Notes under the pieces: generated by a model
Databases searched by the model: none
Seen by the model: only the letters and a program-made list of their open reading frames with translations
Told to the model about the DNA's origin: nothing
Shown here: in pieces, positions 29,312 to 38,016 of the stretch
Layout: the number at the start of each line of letters is the position of its first letter
Numbering within the stretch: the stretch's first letter is position 1
From: Rhizobiaceae bacterium
GTDB taxonomy: Bacteria; Pseudomonadota; Alphaproteobacteria; Rhizobiales; Rhizobiaceae
Direction: 5' to 3'
Assembly: GCA_017640615.1 (NCBI GenBank)
Contig: JAEPQK010000006.1
Span: forward strand, 1-64,000
Length of the DNA: 64,000 bases
Program-made: the position numbers and the translations under genes

Positions 29312-29884
29312 TCAGCGGTGGGCGTCAAGAACGCTTATGCGCGCATGGGTTCGCGCTGATCGCTCATTGTCGGTCGCTGATATGGAGAAGATTGTGCACT
29401 CCCGCCCAGCAGAAATGACTGAGCGCTGGCGAGACATGCCGATCTTCTCAGCGGTCTTGATCGACGCGGTGTTCGACGAATCGATCACAGCGATGAGGTG
29501 CTTAACGGGAAGCGCAGAAAATCCGAAGTCCAGGAGCACAGACGCCAGCTCTGACCCAAGTCCTCTATGCCACAAGCTCTTATCGATCATGTAGGCGATC
29601 TCGACTTCAACAATTCCGTCGAGTTGCCACCGCACGAATCCGCCGCGACCTATAAAGGAGCCCGTCCGGCGATCCATTGCTGCATAAAGCCGGAGGCAGG
29701 GATGCAACTCGTCACTTCCATGCATCGACCAGGCAATTTCTTCCTCAGCTTCTCTGCGTGAAAGGACGCCATCCGGAAAGAAGCGCCGAACCTCCTTGTC
29801 TGCATAGAGCCTACAAAGGTCGTCGAGATCAGATTTGACGAAGTGCCGTAGCACTATTCGGTCGGTCTGGAGGACATACGCCAT
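29312..29884 (-). CDS. GNAT acetyltransferase (RimJ/RimL-like)
   Basis: LQTDRIVLRHFVKSDLDDLCRLYADKEVRRFFPDG, EIAYMIDKSLWHRGLGSELASVLLDFGF. Confidence 0.85.
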   Translation of the reverse strand: MAYVLQTDRIVLRHFVKSDLDDLCRLYADKEVRRFFPDGVLSRREAEEEIAWSMHGSDELHPCLRLYAAMDRRTGSFIGRGGFVRWQLDGIVEVEIAYMIDKSLWHRGLGSELASVLLDFGFSALPVKHLIAVIDSSNTASIKTAEKIGMSRQRSVISAGRECTIFSISATDNERSARTHARISVLDAHR

Positions 29885-30177
29885 GATCGCCGGGACCGCT
29901 GTGAATTGTATACGTTGCGTGACTCCAGGCGTGAATTGGTCTGATGAGTCAAACGCGTCAGTATGAGCCAGCGAGCTTTTGGCTGCAGCCGAACCGACCG
30001 GATTGGCTCGCTTGAAATAGCCGACTGTGCAGCCGATGTTCGATCATTACTCGACATACGACTATTCGGCACGCATGCCTCGATGCTTGTCATTTTTTTG
30101 CGCATCATCGTGAATCTGTCGCTATATAGCTGACCGTTCGCCTGACGCTCGTCGGGCCTCTCGCGTTCGGAGCCTTT

Positions 30178-30663
30178 ATGACAATCCACACTTCAATTGA
30201 TCCCTGCATTAGAGCAGAGATGGGCAAGTGGCTGAAGATGGACTTCGAGTTTAGCCACTTTGTGACTCTCGCGACAAACGATGCTGGGCTGTCCCCGGCA
30301 ACGATGCGCAGGCGGCTGAAGAGCTGGGACGCGCGCGTGAACCGGGCGCTATATGGGCCGAAGTGGCAAAAGCATCAGGACGAGCTCATCTGGTTCTTCG
30401 CCTTCCTTGAGAAACCGTCGGCCAATCCACATTGGCACCTGATGTTGCGGATCGTAGGACGCTGGAACGAAGATCCGGTCTCGACCTACAGCGAGTTCCA
30501 TCGGGCGGCATTCATCGGATGGAAGCAGCTGATGCCATCGGGGACTATCGACGTGCAGGCAATTCGTGCGGGTTACTCTTCGGTTGAAGAATATGTTTTA
30601 AAAGAGCTGCGAGGTGCGATACAATATTCAAGTTTCGTTACGCCGGATGAACTCCGGCACTGA
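30178..30663 (+). CDS. small protein with HUH-endonuclease/Rep-like motifs (tentative)
   Basis: FSHFVTLATN, FAFLEKPSANPHWHLMLRI (HxH), SVEEYVLKEL (candidate catalytic Tyr/Lys). Confidence 0.45.
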   Translation: MTIHTSIDPCIRAEMGKWLKMDFEFSHFVTLATNDAGLSPATMRRRLKSWDARVNRALYGPKWQKHQDELIWFFAFLEKPSANPHWHLMLRIVGRWNEDPVSTYSEFHRAAFIGWKQLMPSGTIDVQAIRAGYSSVEEYVLKELRGAIQYSSFVTPDELRH

Positions 30664-30873
30664 AAGCCGCCCATAAGGGTAATCGCCAAAGACCGTTTGC
30701 CACGCTACGGGACCAAGCAACCTCCCTGCATTCGAGAACACCATTTTGCGGCTGGACTTCTAGCGGCAATGGCAGTGCATTGGTGAGAACAGAATACTGC
30801 CCGCAAGAAAACGCTAATACACTACGGAAAGATCGAGGGGTGCTAAAAGCGGGCTTGCCCAGCGAGCGATTTC

Positions 30874-33800
30874 TTGGTTCCTTCCGCCAGAGTCGAATGC
30901 CGTCGGGGAGGGTGGCCAGAGAAGAGCTTCTTCGACAAGCCGATCATCAATTCGCCCTATGCGCCTCCAGATAGGCATTGGGAACTCGATCTCGAAGGAC
31001 ATCCGACGGACGTAATCGTCGAGCAGCGTCGAGGATCGGCATTGTGGACGGCCCTTCCGGGAGCGGCTTCGACGACGAAGGCCTCGGCGCAGTCGAGCAT
31101 GGTATTCAATACCGAGCTGTCTACCGACGCGACGGAATTCAACCCCTCGCCAATGATCAACGATCTCCGGCAGGAGTTGGAAACCTGGCGTAGTCTCCCC
31201 AATCCCGCTCAGTGGAAGGTGACGCCCGTTACCCAGCGGCTGCTCCAGCACTGGCGCGCGGTCCAGAACGATCCCAGCCAGACCATCCGGCCGTTCTTTT
31301 GCCAGCTCGAAGCGGTCGAGGCGGCGATCTGGCTGGCTGAGGTTGCGCCCGAAATGGGACGGCGCGGCCGGCGGTTCCTGAACTGGCTTCCGATCGCAAA
31401 CAATTTCGCGCTCCAGGCAGAAGGCACGTCACCATCCGACGCAACGCCCGAACTGATGCGCATTGCATTCAAGCTCGCGACGGGCGCCGGCAAGACGACG
31501 GTGATGGCGATGCTCATTGCCTGGCAGGCGCTCAATGCCGTGCGCTCCCCCAACAGCAAGCGTTTCTCGAAGGGGTTCCTGATCGTAACGCCCGGCATCA
31601 CCATTCGCGACCGGCTGCGGGTTCTGATGCCCAACGACGAGAACAGCTACTACGACCGGCTCAGTCTCGTGCCGCACGATCTGCTGCCTGACCTACAGCG
31701 CGCCGACATCGTGATCACCAACTATCACGCGTTCAAGCTCCGGGAGACCTTCGACGCCGCGACCGGCACTCGGCAAGTGCTCGAAGGTCACGGCGAGGCT
31801 CTGCAGACGCTGGAAACCGAAGGCCAGATGGTCCAGCGGGTCATGGGCGATCTTATGGGCAACAAGAACGTCGTCGTTATCAATGACGAAGCACATCACT
31901 GTTATCGTGAGCGCCCGACCTCGGAGACTGTCAAGCTCACCGGCGAGGAGCGTAAGGAGGCGGAGCATAACAAGGAGGCTGCGCGCCTCTGGATATCAGG
32001 GCTTGAAATACTCAACCGCCAGCTGGGTGTCCGCGTCGTCTACGATCTGTCGGCCACGCCGTTCTTCCTGTCTGGCTCGAACTGGCCTGAGGGCATTCTA
32101 TTTCCCTGGGTCGTGACTGATTTCTCGCTGATGGACGCAATCGAGTGCGGGATCGTCAAGCTGCCCCGCGTGCCAATCGCCGACAATCGCGCCGACGGCC
32201 AGCAGGTCATGTATCGCAATCTGTGGCCGGCCATTCGCCAACGCATGCCAGACAAGCGCAAGAAGAGCGAAGGCAAGCCGGATCCGCACAAACTGCCGAT
32301 CGAGCTCAAGGTAGCGCTCGACGCGCTCTATGGCCATTACGAGAAGACATTTCGGCTGTGGGAAAAAGAGCAGGTCGGTATCCCGCCGGTCTTCATCGTG
32401 GTGTGCAACAACACCACGAACTCCGAGATGGTGCGCGACTATATCGCCGGCTACGCCTGGGCCGACGAGCACGATCAGGAGCGCGTCCGCAACGGCGAAC
32501 TCGAACTCTTCCGCAACTATGACGATCACGATCAGCGGCTCGACAGGCCGCGCACGATCCTCATCGACTCCGCGGCGCTAGAAGCGGGCGGCGATATCGA
32601 TAAGGCGTTTCGCGACGCGCACGAAAAGGAGATCGAGGCCTTCAAGCGCGAACGTAACCGGCGCGATCCGACGGCCGGAGAGATCAGCGACGCCGAGATA
32701 CTGCGGGAGGTGATGAACACCGTCGGGCGCAAGGGTAGACTCGGCGAGCAGGTGCGGTGCGTTGTCTCCGTGTCGATGCTCACCGAAGGGTGGGATGCCA
32801 ACAACGTCACTCACATCATGGGTTTGCGAGCGTTCGGCTCGCGGCTGATCTGCGAGCAGGTAATCGGCCGGGCGCTGCGGCGCCTGTCCTACGAGGCCGA
32901 TCCGGACACGGGGTTCTATCGCACCGAATATGCCGACATCATGGGCATCGACGGGCTCAACTTCGCCGATCAGGCGCGGCCGGCGCCGCCGCAGCCGCCG
33001 CGGGAGATCATCCATGTCGAGGCGGTCAGTCCGGAGCGCGACCACCTCGAGATCGTCTTCCCGCGCGTCGAAGGCTTTCGCACGGACTTCCCGAAGGAGC
33101 GGATCGACGTCGACCTGTCACGCCTGGAGCCATATGTGCTCACGCCCGACAAGGTCGGCGCGACCATAGTGCAGATGTCGGGCATCATCGGCGAACGCCA
33201 CCAGCTCGGTCTTCAGCATCTCGACGACAGGCGCCTGTCGACGATTGCCTTTGACATCGCCTCCTACTGGGTCTCAGAGAAGCTGCGCGATCCGAATGGC
33301 GCGCCAAAGACACATCTCTTCCCGCACGCAAAGCGCATCGTGCTGCAGTGGCTGAATTCCGACCGGCTGGTCTGCAAGGGCGACACGCGGCCGGCGCAGC
33401 TGCGCTACCGCCAACTCGCCGACGAGGTCTGTGATCTGCTGATGGGCGCGTTGCTGGATCAGCCAGGCGGGCAGCCGATCATCCGGGCCGTGCTCGACCC
33501 GTTCGCGGCCGCGGGATCGACGGCCGGCGTAAACTTCAACACGTCGAGCACGAGCCGGCACTGGCCCAATCCCGAGCGCAGCCACGTCAACTGGATCATC
33601 ACCGACCAGGACTGGGAGAACAAGCTGGCGGAGATCCTCGACGACCACCCGGCCGTCGAGGCTTACGCCAAGAACCACAATCTGCATTTCGAGGTGCCCT
33701 ATACGAAGGAAGGCGAACCGCACGGATACCGGCCTGATTTTCTCGTCCGGCTGAAGACGCCCGACGGCGCGGAGCCGCTGACCCTGGTGCTCGAGGTCAA

Positions 33801-33984
33801 GGGTTTTCGCGGCCATGACGCCATGCTCAAGGCCGAGGCGATGCGCAACAAGTGGATTCCAGCAGTCAACAGGCTCGGCGCATACGGTCGCTGGGCATTT
33901 GCCGAGCTGCGCAGCGTCTACGATTTCCGGCCGGAGCTGGACGCGGCGATTGCGGATTTGACCAATCCGAAGGTGCCGGCATGA
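30874..33984 (+). CDS. SF2 helicase / restriction endonuclease Res-type subunit with C-terminal PD-(D/E)XK nuclease
   Basis: LATGAGKTTVMAMLI, INDEAHH (DEAH), VVYDLSATPFF, TEGWDANNVTHIMGLRAFGSRLICEQVIGRALRR, C-terminal YRPDFLVRL...LVLEVKG; true start may be later, near SFFDKPIINSPY. Confidence 0.9.
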   Translation: MVPSARVECRRGGWPEKSFFDKPIINSPYAPPDRHWELDLEGHPTDVIVEQRRGSALWTALPGAASTTKASAQSSMVFNTELSTDATEFNPSPMINDLRQELETWRSLPNPAQWKVTPVTQRLLQHWRAVQNDPSQTIRPFFCQLEAVEAAIWLAEVAPEMGRRGRRFLNWLPIANNFALQAEGTSPSDATPELMRIAFKLATGAGKTTVMAMLIAWQALNAVRSPNSKRFSKGFLIVTPGITIRDRLRVLMPNDENSYYDRLSLVPHDLLPDLQRADIVITNYHAFKLRETFDAATGTRQVLEGHGEALQTLETEGQMVQRVMGDLMGNKNVVVINDEAHHCYRERPTSETVKLTGEERKEAEHNKEAARLWISGLEILNRQLGVRVVYDLSATPFFLSGSNWPEGILFPWVVTDFSLMDAIECGIVKLPRVPIADNRADGQQVMYRNLWPAIRQRMPDKRKKSEGKPDPHKLPIELKVALDALYGHYEKTFRLWEKEQVGIPPVFIVVCNNTTNSEMVRDYIAGYAWADEHDQERVRNGELELFRNYDDHDQRLDRPRTILIDSAALEAGGDIDKAFRDAHEKEIEAFKRERNRRDPTAGEISDAEILREVMNTVGRKGRLGEQVRCVVSVSMLTEGWDANNVTHIMGLRAFGSRLICEQVIGRALRRLSYEADPDTGFYRTEYADIMGIDGLNFADQARPAPPQPPREIIHVEAVSPERDHLEIVFPRVEGFRTDFPKERIDVDLSRLEPYVLTPDKVGATIVQMSGIIGERHQLGLQHLDDRRLSTIAFDIASYWVSEKLRDPNGAPKTHLFPHAKRIVLQWLNSDRLVCKGDTRPAQLRYRQLADEVCDLLMGALLDQPGGQPIIRAVLDPFAAAGSTAGVNFNTSSTSRHWPNPERSHVNWIITDQDWENKLAEILDDHPAVEAYAKNHNLHFEVPYTKEGEPHGYRPDFLVRLKTPDGAEPLTLVLEVKGFRGHDAMLKAEAMRNKWIPAVNRLGAYGRWAFAELRSVYDFRPELDAAIADLTNPKVPA

Positions 33985-34901
33985 ACGACGTCGTCTTCGG
34001 CCGTTTGACGGATCTGCTGCCGCGCGAGGCCTGGAGACACGAGGCGCGGGCGTTCACGCCGTGGCTCGCCGAGAACATCGGCCAGCTGTCGGAAGTCATC
34101 GGCATCCCGCTGGAGTTGACCGGCACCGAGATCGCCGTCGAGACCTTCGCGGCAGACATTCTCGCGCGCAATCCAAGCGATGGCACGGTAGTGCTTATCG
34201 AGAACCAGCTCGAGATCACCGACCACACTCATCTCGGCCAGATCATGACCTATCTGGCAGGGTTGGACGCGCAGACGGTCATCTGGATCGCGCCGAAATT
34301 TCGCGAGCCGCATCTTTCTGCCATCCGCTGGCTGAACGAGCACACAGCCGACGGGTTCTCGTTCTTCGCCGTCAGGCTGCGCGTGGTGCGTATCGGCGAC
34401 AGCCCTTATGCGTCGATCTTCGAGGTGATGGAAAAGCCGAGCGGCTGGGAGCGCAGCCTCAAGGAGGCGGTGCGTCCGGCGTCATCCGATCCAGGATCGG
34501 CGAAGCGCGCCGCATTCTGGGATCACTATGCCGAGCGCTACCCGGCGATGACGGACCTTCGGCCGAAGACCGGGTGGAATTACTACATGCCGCTGGCCGG
34601 CGGTCAGGTGCTGCTCTCGGGCTACATCGCGACGCGCACCTGCGGGGTCTATCTGCGCGCGCCCTGGTCAGGCGACACCGCGACCGTCGGCGAATTGCTC
34701 CTTCCATATCGCAACGAACTGGAGCGGGAACTGGGCGCGGAATTCGATGGCGCCAAGGATCACTTCTTCACCAAGCGCCGAGAGCCCGGATTTGGCGACG
34801 AGGCCGACTGGCCGGCGCTGATTGAATGGTTCGAGGAACAGCGCCGCATCTACTCGGCGGCGATCGAAAACAGGCTGGCAGGGCATCCAGATGGCGAATG
34901 A
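33981..34901 (+). CDS. DUF4268-type protein with PD-(D/E)XK-like N-terminus
   Basis: FAADILARNPSDGTVVLIENQLEITDHTHLGQIMTYLAGLDAQTVIWIA; C-terminal AAFWDHYAERYPAM...GWNYYMPL; ATGA overlap with helicase gene. Confidence 0.75.
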   Translation: MNDVVFGRLTDLLPREAWRHEARAFTPWLAENIGQLSEVIGIPLELTGTEIAVETFAADILARNPSDGTVVLIENQLEITDHTHLGQIMTYLAGLDAQTVIWIAPKFREPHLSAIRWLNEHTADGFSFFAVRLRVVRIGDSPYASIFEVMEKPSGWERSLKEAVRPASSDPGSAKRAAFWDHYAERYPAMTDLRPKTGWNYYMPLAGGQVLLSGYIATRTCGVYLRAPWSGDTATVGELLLPYRNELERELGAEFDGAKDHFFTKRREPGFGDEADWPALIEWFEEQRRIYSAAIENRLAGHPDGE

Positions 34902-36186
34902 CAAGAAAACTCCCGTCGACATCATCACGCATGACGAGACGCGCGCCAACATCCCGCCGGCGGAGCTGGAGCCGGTGCTGGAGGAGAGCGACAAGAAACC
35001 GATCCGCACTGCCTGGGAGCGGCGCAACCGCGATCTCGATCCGCAGCTGGTCTGGCGTGGCAAGGATCCCGATCAGGCCGAGCTGACGGTAGACGCACCG
35101 CCGATCTACCGCCAGGAGCACGTGCATCCAAAGGCACTGGTCGACGATCTCAGGAACGGCCGCGAGAAGGCGGAAGACCTGTTCGGCCATTTCGGGCTGA
35201 CGGAGGAGGACCGCGAGGCGGAGGTCGAGTTCTACCGGCACAGCGCCCGCTGGTCGAACCGCATGATCCTGGGCGACGCGCTTCAGGTCATGTCGTCGCT
35301 GGCCGAGCGCGAGAGGCTGAAGGGCCAAGTGCAGGCGATCTACATCGATCCGCCCTACGGCATCAAGTTCCAGTCGAACTTCCAATGGTCCACCACATCG
35401 CGCGACGTGAAGGACGGCAAGCTCGACAATCTGACGCGCGAACCCGAACAGGTGAAGGCCTTTCGCGACACCTGGCGCGACGGCATCCACTCATACCTGT
35501 CCTATCTGCGCGACCGGCTGACCGTGGCGCGCGAACTGCTGACGGAGAGCGGCAGTTGTTTCGTCCAGATCGGCGACGAGAATGTCCACCGGGTGCGGGC
35601 GCTGATGGATGAGGTGTTTGGTGAGAAGTGCTTCATAGCTGCAATAAACTACGTAACGACAAGCGGCAGGCAAGATAGATACATCGACAATATTTCAAAT
35701 CACATCCTTTGGTATTGCCGGGATTTCGGCAAGGCGAAGTATCGGCAGCTTTACCTCGGCAAAGAGGATGGCGACGGCGGCTTTGTTGCCGACCAATTCC
35801 AGTCAGACGGCGTCCGAACCGATGGAGATTACCCAGTTCGGGTTCATGGTCGCGAATTTCGACCAAAAGTGGGGAACCATTGGAAGACACATCCGGAAGG
35901 TGCCAACCGGCTGAAGCGTGCTGATCGACTAGTTCCGCAAAGGGCGATGGTTCGCTACAAAAGGTTCAGCGATGATTTTGCCGGGCGCGCACTTCCAAGC
36001 GTGTGGCTCGACACTTCTGGCGGTGCTGGCAGAGACAAGGTCTACGTGGTCCAAAGCAACGCGCGCCTCGCGGAGCGGTGCATCCTGATGGCCACCGATC
36101 CAGGCGACCTTGTGCTCGACCCGACCTGCGGCTCGGGCACTACGGCCATGTCGCCGAACAGTGGGGCCGACGCTGGATCACCATAG
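34891..36186 (+). pseudogene. site-specific DNA methyltransferase (beta-class, type III Mod-like), N-terminal part, frameshifted
   Basis: YIDPPYGIKFQSNFQW (motif IV), LDPTCGSGTTA (motif I) then frame lost; continuation HVAEQWGRRWITIDTSRVALALARARIMG lies in another frame. Confidence 0.85.
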
Positions 36187-37670
36187 ACACGTCGCGCGTT
36201 GCACTGGCGCTTGCCCGCGCGCGCATCATGGGCGCCAAATATCCCTGGTATCTGCTGGCCGACAGCCCTGAGGGACAGAAGAAGCAGGCCGAGGTGACTC
36301 GTTCGTCACCATCTACCCAATCCACCTATGGCGACATCCGCCATGGCTTCGTCTACGAGCGAATACCAAGGGTTTCTCTTGGAAAGATTGGCGCGAACAC
36401 CGAGATCGACGTGATCTGGGAGCGCATGCAGCCGGCGGTGGAGAATGCGCGGGCCGCACTCAACGCCGCGCTCGCCGGCCACGCCACGCCATTCAAGGTC
36501 GAGACCGGCGGCCGCGCCGGCAAGACCATCGACTTCAGGGCGTCTGGCGAGGTCGAACTGCCTTCCGGCGAATATGCGCCGGCAAACGGCTTCATGGAAT
36601 GGGAAACTCCGCACGAGGCGCCCGACGGTTGGCCGGACGCCGCGGTGAAAGCGCTTGAGGCTTTCTGGGCTGCGCGTATCTGCCGCCAGAAGGAGATCGA
36701 CGCCTCGATCGCCGCCAAGGCCGAGCATGAATATCTCTATGACAAGCCCTATGAGGACAGGAAGCGCATCCGCGTTGCCGGTCCCTTCACGGTCGAGAGT
36801 CTGTCGCCGCACCGCATGTCGGCGGTGGACGAGCATGGCGAACTGATCGACGAGATCAACGCCGCCGAGGGCCTGCAGCTGTCGGGCGAGCAGGAGTCGG
36901 AGAATTACCGAAAGGCCATCATGGAAAACCTCGCCAAGGCCGGCGTGCACCAGTCGGGCAAGGCGGACGCCATCCGCTTCGACACGCTGACGCCCTGGCC
37001 CGGCGAGTGGATCGGCGCCGAGGGCCGCTACCGGGAAGGTGAGGGTGACGACGCCGTGGAGCGGCGCGCCGGCATCTTCATCGGCCCGGAATACGGCACC
37101 GTCTCCAGAGCCGATCTCGTCGCCTGCGCGCGCGAGGCGGCGGACGCCGGCTTCGACATCGTGATCGCCTGCGCCTTCAACTTCGAGGCGCATGCGCAGG
37201 AGTTCCACAAGCTCGGCCGCGTGCCGATCCTGCATGCGCGCATGAACGCCGACCTGCACATGGCCGGCGAGCTGAAGGCCGGCGGCGGCAACCTCTTCGT
37301 CGTCTTCGGCGAGCCGGACTTCGAGCTGAAGGAAGAGGGCGAGCGCTACCGCGTCGAGCTCAGGGGCGTCGACATCTTCAAGCCGGCGACAGGCGAGGTG
37401 GTGAGCTCCGAGCCCGACGACATCGCCTGCTGGTTCATCGACACCGACTATTCTGGCGAGAGCTTCTTCGTGCGCCAGGCCTACTTCCCCGGCGCGGAGG
37501 TGCCCTACAAGGCGCTGCGCTCGACACTGAAAGCCGAGATCGACGAGGAGGCCTGGGTCAGCCTCAAGCGCACCGTCTCACGGCCGTTCGCCAAGCCGAA
37601 GAGCGGGCGGATAGCGGTGAAAGTGATCAACCATCTGGGGGACGAAGTGATGAAGGTGTTGGGGGTGTGA
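36148..37670 (+). pseudogene. DNA methyltransferase C-terminal part (continuation of 34891-36186 after frameshift)
   Basis: HVAEQWGRRWITIDTSRVALALARARIMGAKYPWYLLADSPEG continues the Mod fold; open to 37670. Confidence 0.8.
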
Positions 37671-37671
37671 G

Positions 37672-38016
37672 GTGGACATCTTCAGGTATGAGGTCGGAAA
37701 GGCTGCAGCCGAAGGATTCCCGGTCGGTGGGAACAGAATCGTAGAATTTGTTGTTCTCGCTGGATCGACCGCGCTGAATCGATCGAAGGGCGCCGATCGC
37801 AAAGGGAAATTGCCGCTGAGGAGAGATCGACTTCTCAACGATGGGATATTGGCTCCCCACGCGCGGGATACTGACCTGTATGTGTTTGTGCGAGATCACC
37901 GTTTCACAAGTCCGACCGCTGCCGGAGATATTGTCAACGGGGCCAGTCTGAGTGGACGAGCCCCGTGGCTACATAAGGTGACGGGCCAGTCTCTCAAGGA
38001 CTGGCTTGTGCCATGA
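37672..38016 (+). CDS. DUF4357-type small protein
   Basis: IVEFVVLAGSTALNRS...LLNDGILAPHARDTDLYVFVRDHRFTSPTAAGDIVNGASLSGRAPW fits the DUF4357 pattern; GTG start. Confidence 0.7.
   Translation: MDIFRYEVGKAAAEGFPVGGNRIVEFVVLAGSTALNRSKGADRKGKLPLRRDRLLNDGILAPHARDTDLYVFVRDHRFTSPTAAGDIVNGASLSGRAPWLHKVTGQSLKDWLVP

Noticed and set aside
17666-30130. Identical 10-bp palindrome GCTATATAGC at 17666-17675 and 30121-30130, each upstream of an orphan ORF
   Set aside because: TATATAG is a common -10-like element; two short occurrences are not enough to claim a shared regulator.
36306-37259. 317-aa minus-strand ORF opposite the Mod C-terminus
   Set aside because: Shadow ORF with no recognisable domain; Mod continuation is the coding frame.
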